A stretch of 33,634 nucleotides of DNA, taken from the NCBI GenBank assembly GCA_903835555.1, contig CAILNN010000421.1:1-33634 (forward strand), in the 5' to 3' direction. Below are positions 17,102-26,520 of the stretch, in pieces (position 1 is the first letter of the stretch; each line of letters begins with the position of its first letter). Both the position numbers and the translations under genes were made by a program. Source of the stretch: an uncultured Verrucomicrobiota bacterium. GTDB taxonomy: Bacteria; Verrucomicrobiota; Verrucomicrobiia; Limisphaerales; UBA9464. The notes beneath the pieces were generated by a model, which searched no databases, was not told the origin of the DNA, and saw nothing but the letters and a program-made list of their open reading frames with translations.

Positions 17102-17653
17102 TTACCTCTTTACCGTGAACGTCACGGCATACACGGCCTTTTCCCAGAGCAACTTGATCGTCCCGCCACCTGCAGTGCCCTTTTCGATCGTGATCGTGAA
17201 TTGCTCGACATCCTTGTCTGAAGTCTCCTTTTTGGCGTCCACGCGGGCGACATCGTTCTTTTCGTTGACTGGTACACCCCAAGCCCCGAGGGAGCTGCTA
17301 AAGGCGAGCTTCGATGTTCCGTCCTCATTCGGTACAAAATAGAGAGTGTATGCACCGGCGGGAATTGTAGTGTCACCGATGACCAGCGGGTGCTGCGTGA
17401 TCAGCGAGGTCGCCTCGTCGGCTCCCATGCGCCAAGCCTTGCCGTAGGGCACCAATCCGCCCCAAATCTTGCGGACTTCACCGCTCTTGGGGTCTTTGGA
17501 ATACGGGCGGCCGTAGCTGATGGTCACGCGGTTGCCTTCGACCACTGTGCTGACGGTCTCATGCGGGCTTACGCGCTTTTGCTGGGCTTGAAGGGAGGAG
17601 GCTCCGGCAAGAAGCGCGGCGGCAAGAATTAGGGAGGAGCGAAATGCTTTCAT
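17102..17653 (-). CDS. DUF2911 exported protein
   Basis: A 183-residue protein with a signal peptide (about 1-23, cleaved near SLQAQ). DUF2911 features are plain: VTISYGRPYSKDP, RKIWGGLVPYGKAWRMGADEAT, the beta-rich GDTTIPAGAYTLYFVPNED and the end block WGVPVNEKNDVARV. The function of the domain is unknown; it is common in Bacteroidota and related phyla. It is the first gene of the seven-gene minus-strand cluster, six bases ahead of the PIG-L gene, so it probably shares the cluster's promoter, which should lie in 17654-17870. No convincing -10/-35 pair was found there. Confidence 0.92.
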   Translation of the reverse strand: MKAFRSSLILAAALLAGASSLQAQQKRVSPHETVSTVVEGNRVTISYGRPYSKDPKSGEVRKIWGGLVPYGKAWRMGADEATSLITQHPLVIGDTTIPAGAYTLYFVPNEDGTSKLAFSSSLGAWGVPVNEKNDVARVDAKKETSDKDVEQFTITIEKGTAGGGTIKLLWEKAVYAVTFTVKR

Positions 17654-17970
17654 GGAGTGGGTCTGAATTCTGTTGTTTGTGTTATTGGAAAAAGGAATTG
17701 GGTGCGGGGACTCGGCTCATGAAAATAGACCGTCGACGGTTCAATTTGTTACGTCGAGTGACGATATTTTTTGGTCGAAAACATCTTGAAGAAGCGATGG
17801 TGAACAACCAGATGTTTTACCGCAAACGTGATCGAATGCAATCGCGACGTTTGCGCCGATCTGCTTCAACAAAAAAGGCCCGCGCCATTAGCACGAGCCC
17901 ATATTCAAAGGCGAAAAACGATTGCTTTTCGCCTGTGATGAATTAATCCAACCGAGGCCGTAGTCCCTTT
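17654..17970. other. Intergenic region: cluster leader plus terminator of the LamG gene
   Basis: No gene is supported on either strand. The right part up to about 17870 should contain the promoter and leader of the DUF2911-bshA cluster. It contains a perfect 9-bp inverted repeat, CGCAAACGT (17821-17829) and ACGTTTGCG (17847-17855), with 17 bases between; it could be an operator or RNA hairpin. A second stem, AGGCGAAAA/TTTTCGCCT (about 17909-17934), lies next to the LamG stop. Confidence 0.5.
17871..17900 (-). terminator. Rho-independent terminator of the LamG-protein gene
   Basis: Read on the minus strand, the stem GGCTCGTGC / GCGCGGGCC pairs over nine positions (two G-U), has the loop TAATG, and is followed directly by six T. 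It lies about 70 bases past the stop of the large gene ending at 17971. Confidence 0.8.
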
Positions 17971-20900
17971 CTATTGGAAGGTAATGACGACCGCAGTGCC
18001 GTTTAGGTTGATGGAGGTAATCTTTGTAGCTCCTTGAACCTTATAGAACCGGGCTGACTTTGCTGGCAATGTGGCAGTCAGGGTCTTGGTGGCTGCGTTG
18101 AGCACGGCCGAAGCATCAGCCGCGTAGGTTCCCTTGAGGGTGTCCGATGTAAGCAAGGCGATAACCGGGGCTGCGGCTCCGATTGCACCGGTGGGTGCTG
18201 CCGGAATACCGTCGGCGTCGGGTCCGCCGAGCGCTGCTACTTCGTCGTCGGTCAGCTTTCCTTCACGAATTTGGAGGGCGCTGATGTAGGCGTCGGATTG
18301 TTCGTTGTCCGAATCGCCGAATAGTATGATGCTTGGAATCGACAGAGCAAATGCTGAATCGACATGTCCTCGATCGCCGGTGATGGCTTCGTAGTTCTTG
18401 ATGCCATCAATGTATTTGGCCAGCACTGGAGGGTTGGCGGATAGGTCAACTCCGAATACAACGCGAGCCCAAACGCCTGCCGGGTGATTCGTGTTCGGCA
18501 CCAAGTAAGGGGAGCAACAGCTCTTGCCGTATCCACCCGTGCCGCGGGTCCAGTACAAGTCGCCGTCGCCGGGGTTGTTGATGTCATGGAATTGGAATAG
18601 CGAACCATTGCCGGTTCCATTGGGACCCCAGAGGAGGTCCATGATGATGGTGTATTGATTAACTTTGGCACCGCCTCCATTGGCTTCGACGCCGTGGTCG
18701 AGTAGCAGTCCCAGACGGCTGTAAATCGGTCCCTTGCTGTCGGTTTGCGAGTTCGGAACATAAGGAGCAAACAGAACACCCGCTGGCTTTCCATTGATGT
18801 TGGGAATATTGGTGAAACTCCCCTGACCAGTAACGCCAGATTCATAAATGCTGGCGAGAGTGGGATCCTCATATCGCAAATCGTGACCGATCGTTGCCGC
18901 CAATGGCTTGGAAGCGTTATCGAAGTTCCATTCACCCTTGACCGGATTCGGTGTGGGAATGCCGCCTGCGTTCGGTCCGCCGAGAGCCGCCACTTCGTCA
19001 TCCGTCAACTTGCCCTGACGGATTTGTAGGCTGCTGATGTAGGCGTCCGACTGTTCGTTGTCCGAGTCTCCAAACAGGATCACCTGCGGCGGTGTCATCG
19101 CAAAAGCGGAATCAACGTGCCCGCGGTCGCCGGTGATGGCTTCGTAGTTCTTGATTCCATTGATGTACTTCGCCAGGACCGGTGGATTGGCGGCTAGGTC
19201 AACTGCAAAAGTCACGCGAGCCCAAACGCCTGCCGGATGATTGGTGTTTGGCACGAGATAAGGGGAGCAACAGCTCTTGCCGTATCCACCCGTGCCGCGA
19301 GTCCAGTACAAGTCACCGTCTCCTGGATTATTGATGTCGTGGAATTGGAACAGGGAACCATTCCCAGTCCCGTTCTGGCCCCACAACAAATCCATGATGA
19401 TGGTGTATTGATTGACCTTGGCTCCACCACCGTTCGGGGCGAGACCGTGGGTTAACAGAAGTCCAAGCCGTGGGTAGATCGGACCCTTTCCGTCGGTTTG
19501 CGAATTCGGCACGTAAGGAGCAAATAGGAATCCCGCTGGCTGGCCATTGATGTTGGGAATGTTGGTGAAGCTCCCCTCGCCGGTCACGCCCGCCTGATAG
19601 ATACTGGCCAGCGTCGGATCAACATATTGGAGGTCCGCGCCGACATCTGCTGCCAGGGGATTCGACGGATTATCGAAGTTCCAGGAGGAGTAAGGCAGCG
19701 GGATACCACTGGCATCGGGTCCGCCCAAGGCGGCGACCTCATCATCGGTCATCTTGCCTTCGCGGATCTGGACCGCATTCAGGTAGGCATCTGATTGCTC
19801 GTTGTCGGAATCCCCCAGCATGTGAATTTCAGGGAGCGACAAGGCGAATGCGGAATCAATGTGCCCGCGGTCTCCAGTGATGGCTTCGTAGTTCTTGATG
19901 CCATTAATATACTTCGCCAAAACTGGCGGGTTAGCAGATAGGTCAACGGCAAAGGCTACGCGAGCCCAAACGCCCGCCGGGTGATTGGTATTCGGCACAA
20001 GATAAGGGGAGCAGCAGCTCTTGCCGTATCCGCCCGTTCCGCGGGTCCAGTATAGATCGCCGTCGCCAGGGTTATCCAGGTCATGGAATTGGAAGAGAGA
20101 TCCGTTACCCGTGCCGGCACTGCCCCAGAGCACATCCATGATGATGGTGTATTGGTTGACCTTTTGGCCGCCGCCATTGGGCAGCAGGTCGTGGAGCAAT
20201 CGCAATCCAAGTCGGGGATAAATGGGCCCCTTGGCGTCCGTCTGACTGTTCGGGACATATGGAGCGAAAAGGACCTTGGCGGGTTTCCCATTAATGTTCG
20301 GAATGGTCGAGAAGTCGCCCTGGCCGGTGGTCCCAAATTTGTAGAAGCTCGAAACACTGGGGTCTACATACGCCAAATCGCGTCCAATCGTGGCGCTAAG
20401 GTCACCGCGATCAAATGTCCAATAACCCTTGACAGAATTGAGTGCACTGCCACTGGCGGCTTTGCCGGTCGTGAAGGCGTAGTCGCGTGTGATCGCCGTG
20501 CCACTACTGTCGCTAAACTGTAGGTGGACATGCTGCAAGGTGGTCGCAGCTAAAACATTGGTCGGGTGGAGAGCCACTGACGTGACGGCTCCCACCTTGG
20601 TGATCTCCGACGACGGAATCGAAATCGGCGTATTGTTGATTGAAAGGACAATGGAGCTCGGGACGATTGTCGTCGTGCCGTCGGTTAGCGAGAAGGTAAT
20701 CTTGGGTTGCACGCTGACATTTAAGTCTCCCGGTGCCGGGCTTGCCTGACTCAAATAGGGACGAGCCTTGTAGGTGGCCGTGTGTGACGCATACGACTTG
20801 ATTCCGTCCGGCGTGGACAAATCTCCCACCAGCGTTTCTGTTCCGTCGGCCTTACGGCTCCATAGTTCGACATAACCCGCGCCGCCACCCTGGGTCCAGA

Positions 20901-22497
20901 GCGCTCGAATGGGATAGATACCCGCTTGTTGAACAATGAACGAACCGGTGGCCTTCCCAATCGCGATATCATACAAAGTCAGGGATGTGATGTCCCGTGG
21001 CTCGGCACCGATGGTGACCTTGATGCTGTCATCGCTGACCGAACCGAGGGTATAGGCACCAGGCTTGAGGTCCAGGAACCCAATCACTTCCATCGCAATA
21101 TTATTCTGACTGCCGGTCGTGCCGGGGATGCCAGGGAAGGCCGTGTCGCCAGGAATGTCACCCTGATCATTGCCGTTGATGTCGTTGTTGATGACATCGA
21201 GATGGAACGTGCCGTCTGCGTTTGCTCCGCTCAGATCGGCGATATTGGGGCCATAGAGTCCAGCCAGTGTCTTTTCTGCGTTGTCCGCGCTTGGATTAAG
21301 TCCGGCGTCGGTCTGGTATACGCGAACCGTGAAGCCGGTCACGGTCGTGTCTACGCTCCCTGCCGGGGCGATAGCCGTCGGCGGAAGCAAAGGAGCGTTA
21401 ACCGTGGTGAAGGAATAGGTAAATGTCTTGCCGCTGTAGGCGACTTCAACCGTGTGGGTGGAACCCGGTGCCAGCAGGGCTGGCACAGCATATGATACGG
21501 ACGTTTGCCCATTTCCAATATCCGTTGACGTGGAAGGTACGGTGACTCCGTCCACCTGCATCGTGGCTACCCCAGCCAAGTCTTGGACGACGACATTGAT
21601 GGTGGAATCCAGCGGCGCATTTTGCGTCGGTGGATCATAGGACAATACGTACGGACCCGTAACCGTTGCCGTCGTGAACGAAGCGTCGTCAATCCAGAAG
21701 TTACAGTCCAACGTGGCAGCTTGACCTTCGGTGCCAGCGCCAAACCCAAACTGGCCCTCGATCGGCAAATACCCAATGGCAACCTTATTGTAAACGTTGG
21801 TACCATTATAATTCACCGTGAGCAAGCCGTCCGCCGTTAGCTGAACCGATACCGGAACAAACACCGGCGCGTGACCCGAGCCTGAAGGGTCGGTCGGAAG
21901 TCCAGAAAATGGTCGTGAAGCGACCTTGACTCCCTTTTGCCAAACGATGATTCCCGGAGGATCCAGCGGATCATCGGCTTCGCTATCAATTCCAGCCCCA
22001 TTGATCGTCTTGAAGGAGATAGTCAATCCGGTGGTGCCGCCGCCGCGTTCGCGAAAAGGGTTTACCGGGTCATAGTCGTTGGCCAGCACCAAGCTGAATC
22101 CGTCGCCGGGCGAATCCGTGCCGCCACCGACGCGCGCCTTAAAACTCGCCGTAAATGAGGCCACCAAACTTCCAGCGGGATCGATTTCTGGGAAAATATA
22201 GGAGCCACGCAACGGTTTTCGCGTGTCGTTATATAGTCCCGTGTTGGGGTCAATCAGGTCGTCCAAATCGACCAGCTTCAACGAACCGTCGCGAATCAGA
22301 ACCGGGATGTCAGAGCGGTTGATCAGAGTGGTTCCACCTGGATCGCTGCTGAAGTCCGTGCTAAAGCTCCCTGCAAATGCAGGGCAGACCGGTAGGATGC
22401 AAAGCGCAGCAGCCGCAAGCGTCCGTGAATTTGAGGACACAGCGGAGAATAAACTCCGCAGGTGACCTCCTAGCGTACGAGGGTTTTTGGGTGTCAT
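17971..22497 (-). CDS. Very large exported protein with three tandem LamG-like repeats
   Basis: A 1508-residue secreted protein from the ATG at 22497 (TTG at 22575 is upstream in frame). A signal peptide ends about residue 43 (LPVCPAFAG). Order of parts: an L-type-lectin-like domain (about 45-275, with GDGFSLVLANDYD), an Ig-like domain (about 275-375), a PA14-like part (about 400-590, GIYPIRALWTQGGGAGYVEL), another Ig-like domain (about 600-690), then three LamG/concanavalin-like repeats of about 246-251 residues from about 692 to 1429. The C-terminal tail ends in ARFYKV..and a short strand. Each repeat has DLYWTRGTGGYGKSCCSPY and ends DDEVAALGGP. Likely a cell-surface adhesin or polysaccharide-binding protein. 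There is no PEP-CTERM tail. Confidence 0.88.
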   Translation of the reverse strand: MTPKNPRTLGGHLRSLFSAVSSNSRTLAAAALCILPVCPAFAGSFSTDFSSDPGGTTLINRSDIPVLIRDGSLKLVDLDDLIDPNTGLYNDTRKPLRGSYIFPEIDPAGSLVASFTASFKARVGGGTDSPGDGFSLVLANDYDPVNPFRERGGGTTGLTISFKTINGAGIDSEADDPLDPPGIIVWQKGVKVASRPFSGLPTDPSGSGHAPVFVPVSVQLTADGLLTVNYNGTNVYNKVAIGYLPIEGQFGFGAGTEGQAATLDCNFWIDDASFTTATVTGPYVLSYDPPTQNAPLDSTINVVVQDLAGVATMQVDGVTVPSTSTDIGNGQTSVSYAVPALLAPGSTHTVEVAYSGKTFTYSFTTVNAPLLPPTAIAPAGSVDTTVTGFTVRVYQTDAGLNPSADNAEKTLAGLYGPNIADLSGANADGTFHLDVINNDINGNDQGDIPGDTAFPGIPGTTGSQNNIAMEVIGFLDLKPGAYTLGSVSDDSIKVTIGAEPRDITSLTLYDIAIGKATGSFIVQQAGIYPIRALWTQGGGAGYVELWSRKADGTETLVGDLSTPDGIKSYASHTATYKARPYLSQASPAPGDLNVSVQPKITFSLTDGTTTIVPSSIVLSINNTPISIPSSEITKVGAVTSVALHPTNVLAATTLQHVHLQFSDSSGTAITRDYAFTTGKAASGSALNSVKGYWTFDRGDLSATIGRDLAYVDPSVSSFYKFGTTGQGDFSTIPNINGKPAKVLFAPYVPNSQTDAKGPIYPRLGLRLLHDLLPNGGGQKVNQYTIIMDVLWGSAGTGNGSLFQFHDLDNPGDGDLYWTRGTGGYGKSCCSPYLVPNTNHPAGVWARVAFAVDLSANPPVLAKYINGIKNYEAITGDRGHIDSAFALSLPEIHMLGDSDNEQSDAYLNAVQIREGKMTDDEVAALGGPDASGIPLPYSSWNFDNPSNPLAADVGADLQYVDPTLASIYQAGVTGEGSFTNIPNINGQPAGFLFAPYVPNSQTDGKGPIYPRLGLLLTHGLAPNGGGAKVNQYTIIMDLLWGQNGTGNGSLFQFHDINNPGDGDLYWTRGTGGYGKSCCSPYLVPNTNHPAGVWARVTFAVDLAANPPVLAKYINGIKNYEAITGDRGHVDSAFAMTPPQVILFGDSDNEQSDAYISSLQIRQGKLTDDEVAALGGPNAGGIPTPNPVKGEWNFDNASKPLAATIGHDLRYEDPTLASIYESGVTGQGSFTNIPNINGKPAGVLFAPYVPNSQTDSKGPIYSRLGLLLDHGVEANGGGAKVNQYTIIMDLLWGPNGTGNGSLFQFHDINNPGDGDLYWTRGTGGYGKSCCSPYLVPNTNHPAGVWARVVFGVDLSANPPVLAKYIDGIKNYEAITGDRGHVDSAFALSIPSIILFGDSDNEQSDAYISALQIREGKLTDDEVAALGGPDADGIPAAPTGAIGAAAPVIALLTSDTLKGTYAADASAVLNAATKTLTATLPAKSARFYKVQGATKITSINLNGTAVVITFQ
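18210..20421 (-). repeat. Three tandem LamG-coding repeats (period 738-753 bp)
   Basis: Corresponding positions (the codons for WNFD/WTFD) end at 20421, 19683 and 18930, giving periods of 738 and 753 bp. Large blocks are nearly identical at DNA level, e.g. around GGGGAGCA(A/G)CAGCTCTTGCCGTATCC in all three. This points to recent duplication or gene conversion within the gene and is a likely spot for assembly or recombination errors. Confidence 0.9.
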
Positions 22498-22696
22498 ATG
22501 TTCGACGGTGTTGGGTAGTAATGACATACGGCTTATGCAGGCTTGCAGCCATTCAGTTGCCAACCCTAATACCAAACAGCCCAGTCTTGGCGATCGAGGC
22601 CGTCCGATTTTTGAATAGACCGTGTGCTATTTCCCAACCAGAGGAAGTCCTTCTTCGGTACCCTCGAACGGTCAAAGCAGGCAAGAAAAATTCACG

Positions 22697-25600
22697 TCAT
22701 TTTGATTTATCCGGATAGGCTGGAGGCGCTGGAATCTTCACTGGATTTTTCTCCATCAACGCCTTGATTTCGGCGATCGCCCGGTCCAACTGGTCGTCGA
22801 TGCCGCTGAATTCATGGGCCGGATCATTGTCCACCGTGATGTCCGGTTCCACCCCTTTGCCTTCCATGATCCATTCCTTAGCTTCCAAGTCAAACCGGCT
22901 GAATTCCGGTCGATTCAAGAATCCACCGTCCAAGAGCGGCAAGGTACCCCGGATTCCTACGACGCCGCCCCATGAGCGCTGACCAATGATCGGTCCCAAA
23001 TGACTCTTGCGAAACCGATACCCGACAATATCCCCGTCGCTCGCGCTGAATTGATCGATCAAAAGCACCTTTGGACCCAATACCTGTCCGTCCGGATTCA
23101 CGTTGACCGAGCCATTCCTTGCGATGGTCCACATCGCTGGTTCCCGACGCAGTCGTTCGATAATCATCGGCGATACGTTGCCCCCGCCATTTCCACGGCA
23201 ATCCACAATCAACGCTTCCTTGTCTAATTGGGGATAGTAAAACTTGGCGAACTCATTGAGCCCCGGCACTCCCATGTCAGGGATATGCACGTAGCCCACT
23301 CGTCCATCGGTTGCTTTCGATACATGCTCGATGTTACCGAGAACCATTTTGAGGTAATAGAGCTCCTGTTCATCAGCCGATGGTATCACCGTTTCGTCAT
23401 GTGCCCCCTCTTCTTTGGCTTGCGAATTGAGGCGCAAGGTCACCTGCTGATCCGCTTTTCCCACGAAGGCCGAATACAGATCGTTTAGTTCCAAAGTGGA
23501 TTTTCCGTCCACCGCTAAAATCAAGTCACCCACCTTGGCCCGAATGCCGATTTCGGTCAGTGGAGACCGATATTTCTTGTCCCAGTTTTGTCCGGTAAGA
23601 ATTTCATCGATGCGATAGTAGCCGCTGGTATCCCGTGAAATTCGGGCACCCAGGAGGCCCAGTGGGATACGCTCCGGTTTGGGGTAGTCGCCCCCGCCTA
23701 CATAAGTGTGGCCGAGATTCAGTTCCCCGATCATTTCACCAATGACATAGGTAAGGTCGGCCCGATGTTGAACATGTGCCAGCAGCGGCTCATACCGTTG
23801 ACGTATCGCCACCCAGTCGACCCCGTGCAAATGCGGATCATAGACGAAATCCCGCAGTTGTCGCCAGCACTCGAAATAAATCTGTCGCCATTCGGCATGG
23901 CGATCCAGCTTGACCCGGAGTCTGGATAAATTGATCGCCTTGTCCCCAAAGTCGGCTTTGCCATTGGGTAGGTCGAGAATGGAGAAAGTATCTCCGACCT
24001 TCACCAGCATCTTCTTGCGGTCGGCGGAGACCACGTATCCCGCCACCTCGGCGACTTCCGTTTCCTTGAGCTTCTCAAAATCGAATACGTTGAGCTTTCC
24101 CTTGCTCAAGAAGTACAACTTATCGCCGACGCTGGTCAATTGCCCGAACCGTCCGGCCTTCAATGGCAGCATGGCGATGCGTTGTGCTAGTCCATCGGCA
24201 TCTACCCGGACCTCAACTTTTGTCGTGGCCGATTCCTTTTTTTCCTTCTTGTCGTGTTCTCCGCTGCCGGATTTTCCCGCTTCCGACGTCTCCCCGGCGG
24301 ATTTCGCGGCTACTTCTGTCGGCGCGTTGGTTTTCGATTCGATCGATTCCTTAACTTTGACTTCATCGCTTTTCGGAGCCAAGGGAGACTTTGCCTCTTG
24401 GCTTAATGTCACGAAATAGATGTTCTGCATGTCGGTGTAGACATGGTTGAACTCCAGGCTGCCGTATGTGGGTGTAAAGCTCCGGTCCGACACAAAGAAC
24501 AGCAATTTGCCGTCCGAACTGAATTCGGGACTGCCCACTTCAAACCAACCATCCGTGGCCTGAACCCGATTGGTTGTTCCCAATTCATAAAGTTGAATTC
24601 GTGAAAACTTTCGATTCTCGGGGCGGACGTAAGCTAGCCAACGGCTATCCGGCGACCAAGTAAACTGGGTGATTTCCCAGGCTCCACTGTCGACGACTAA
24701 CCATTCCTTGGTGGCTACTTTCACGACATTGAGACGATTCTTCTTGTCGCTCCAAGCGAGGTTCTTGGAATCCGGCGACCAGATGGCCCCGTATTTGTAA
24801 GTATCGGCTCCCGTTGTCAGTTGAATCGGCCTACCCGAACCATCCTGTGGGCGTATCCAGAGTTCATCTTCGCCACTTTCATCGCTGATGTAGGCGATCG
24901 ATCGTCCATCCGGCGACCAGACCGCATCACGTTCATGAACCCCAGGCGTTTGAGTCAGGTTTCGCGTTGGGCCGTGTTTCGCTGGCACGGTAAAGACATC
25001 TCCTCGTGCGGTGATCACAGCCCGCGAACCGTCCGGGGCCAAGTCCCAGTCGGTGATATGCTTCGATGCATCGTTCCATTCAGTCCGTCCGGAGGCAAAG
25101 TCCTCGCGGATTTCAATCGGGACCTTCGTTGCCTTTTCTGTGGTCAAATCCAGCCGATAGACATAGCCGCCATTTTCAAAAACGATGCCTGTATCACCCA
25201 GCGAAGGGAATTTAACTGCGAATTCCAGGAAATGGGTGATTTGTCGGTCTTGGTTTTCCTTCAAATCATGAACCCAAAGATTGGCTTGATGGTTCTCACC
25301 CCGCTCGGATACGAAGTAAATCTTGTCACCCACCCACATCGGGTACAGGTCCTGGGCTGGGCTTTCGGTCAGGCGGATGGTTTGTTTGCTTTCAAAGTCA
25401 TAAATCCAGAGATCATCGGCCTGGCCTCCCAGATACCGTTTCCAGGTGCGAAACTCCCTAAATCCTCGATTATATGCTAATTTCTTGCCGTCGGGGGAAA
25501 AGGAACACCATCCGCCGCGGGGGAGGGGAAGTGTTTCGGGAATTCCGCCGCCCAGCTTGGCCAGAGTTAGTTCGCCCTTGAAGGGATTCCACTGCGTCCG

Positions 25601-26032
25601 GCGCGATCGATAAACCACCGTTTGGTTGTCCTTCCAAGTCATCACGATGTTGTTCGGCCCCATACGGTCCGATACGTCGTCGCGCTCGAGGGTGGCCGTG
25701 TAGGTCAGTCGACGCGGCTGTCCACCATCGGAAGGCATGGCATAGACCTCGGTATTTCCGTCATATTGCCCGGTGAAGGCGATCCACTGGCCATCGGGCG
25801 AAAACCGAGGAAACATCTCATAGCCGCGTTCGTCGCTGGTCAATCGCCGGGCGATTCCGCCCTGGTCTCCGACCGTATAGAGATTCCCGGCGTAGCCAAA
25901 TGCGATTCGATGGTCGTGAATTGCCGGGAATCGCAAAAGCCGCGCCTCTTCGGCGGCCAAAGGTCCGACGGCCAAACCAATAACCCACATCAAGAGAGCC
26001 AGCCGCCACCCGTCGTACCGATTGGTAGTCAT
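22697..26032 (-). CDS. Tricorn-like protease (beta-propeller, PDZ, S41 peptidase)
   Basis: An 1111-residue exported member of the Tricorn/S41 family, which degrades peptides. A signal peptide covers about 1-26 (VIGLAVGPLAAEE). Two beta-propeller regions of TolB/WD40-PD40 type follow (repeated FSPDGQWIAF, WSPDGRSIAYIS, WSPDSKNLAW, WSPDSRWLAY). A low-complexity Lys/Glu/Ser linker (about 550-600) precedes the C1 domain with HLHGVDW (catalytic His region), a PDZ domain (IGIRAKVGDLILAVDG), and the S41 core with VDCRGNGGGN and DQFSASDGDIVG (nucleophile Ser near residue 995). EGKGVEPDI gives the downstream Glu region. The length matches Tricorn homologues. The gene starts about 60 bases after rnpB, in the same direction, and is presumably independently promoted. 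Confidence 0.93.
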   Translation of the reverse strand: MTTNRYDGWRLALLMWVIGLAVGPLAAEEARLLRFPAIHDHRIAFGYAGNLYTVGDQGGIARRLTSDERGYEMFPRFSPDGQWIAFTGQYDGNTEVYAMPSDGGQPRRLTYTATLERDDVSDRMGPNNIVMTWKDNQTVVYRSRRTQWNPFKGELTLAKLGGGIPETLPLPRGGWCSFSPDGKKLAYNRGFREFRTWKRYLGGQADDLWIYDFESKQTIRLTESPAQDLYPMWVGDKIYFVSERGENHQANLWVHDLKENQDRQITHFLEFAVKFPSLGDTGIVFENGGYVYRLDLTTEKATKVPIEIREDFASGRTEWNDASKHITDWDLAPDGSRAVITARGDVFTVPAKHGPTRNLTQTPGVHERDAVWSPDGRSIAYISDESGEDELWIRPQDGSGRPIQLTTGADTYKYGAIWSPDSKNLAWSDKKNRLNVVKVATKEWLVVDSGAWEITQFTWSPDSRWLAYVRPENRKFSRIQLYELGTTNRVQATDGWFEVGSPEFSSDGKLLFFVSDRSFTPTYGSLEFNHVYTDMQNIYFVTLSQEAKSPLAPKSDEVKVKESIESKTNAPTEVAAKSAGETSEAGKSGSGEHDKKEKKESATTKVEVRVDADGLAQRIAMLPLKAGRFGQLTSVGDKLYFLSKGKLNVFDFEKLKETEVAEVAGYVVSADRKKMLVKVGDTFSILDLPNGKADFGDKAINLSRLRVKLDRHAEWRQIYFECWRQLRDFVYDPHLHGVDWVAIRQRYEPLLAHVQHRADLTYVIGEMIGELNLGHTYVGGGDYPKPERIPLGLLGARISRDTSGYYRIDEILTGQNWDKKYRSPLTEIGIRAKVGDLILAVDGKSTLELNDLYSAFVGKADQQVTLRLNSQAKEEGAHDETVIPSADEQELYYLKMVLGNIEHVSKATDGRVGYVHIPDMGVPGLNEFAKFYYPQLDKEALIVDCRGNGGGNVSPMIIERLRREPAMWTIARNGSVNVNPDGQVLGPKVLLIDQFSASDGDIVGYRFRKSHLGPIIGQRSWGGVVGIRGTLPLLDGGFLNRPEFSRFDLEAKEWIMEGKGVEPDITVDNDPAHEFSGIDDQLDRAIAEIKALMEKNPVKIPAPPAYPDKSK

Positions 26033-26089
26033 CGGTTCGAAATCCTAAGCGGACGGGTTACGAAAGCCAGTCAGCAAGTGACGGAACTG

Positions 26090-26110
26090 AAAAAAAGGTC
26101 TTGGAAGAGC
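26090..26110 (-). terminator. 3' end and T-run of rnpB
   Basis: On the minus strand the closing P1 strand GCTCTTCCAAGACC is followed at once by seven T (26096-26090), as in an intrinsic terminator. P1 itself is long-range, so stem formation depends on the whole RNA. Confidence 0.5.
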
Positions 26111-26520
26111 TGTAAGCCGAATTCTGTACCAACCAAGGTCGGTGAATATCATTTATCTCGGCGGCCGATACCCGGAACCCGACCCGCTTTCGCGAGCCCC
26201 GCGCGAGCCGCGCATAGGTCCCCTATTTGGCCTTGCTCCCAGGGAGGTTTTCCATGCCCTGACATTTGCATGTCAGGCGGTGGGCTTTTACCCCGCCGTT
26301 TCACCCTTGCCCGTTGACAGTTTTCACTCCCAAAAGGCGGTTTACGTTTTCTGTGGCACTCTCTGTCAAAGCCGACTTTCGTCCGCCCTGCCCGCAGCCA
26401 GGCCGACGTTTTCCCTCTTTTGGAGGAATGCAGTCGGTTTCCGCGGCCCTGTGCCCTATGGAGTTCGGACTTTCCTCCAGTCGCACAAGGCGACCAGCGA
26501 TACCCCGCTCTCCCAAGACC
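26097..26520 (-). ncRNA. rnpB: RNase P RNA (bacterial type A)
   Basis: The catalytic RNA that trims the 5' leader of tRNA precursors, about 424 bases. Read on the minus strand, it begins with the P1 strand GGTCTTGGGAGAGC, which pairs with GCTCTTCCAAGACC at the 3' end (one G-U). GGAGGAAAGTCCGAACTCC (about 26463-26481) is conserved region I. GGGTGAAACGGCGGGGTAAA then AGCCCACCGC and GAGCAAGGCCAAATAGG are the standard central blocks, and ACAGAATTCGGCTTACAG (about 26107-26126) is the universal 3' block. Identification is firm; ends are set from P1 and may be off by a few bases. Confidence 0.96.

Noticed and set aside
18210..20421. CRISPR-like or mobile repeat array
   Set aside because: The repeats are about 750 bp, in frame, and wholly within one coding sequence; they are protein domain repeats.
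24163..24419. Plus-strand Ser/Phe-rich ORFs
   Set aside because: Mirror of the low-complexity Lys/Glu/Ser linker of the Tricorn-like protein.
26015..26060. Possible tRNA T-loop (GGTTCGAAATCC)
   Set aside because: No cloverleaf can be drawn around it, and it overlaps the start of the Tricorn-like gene.
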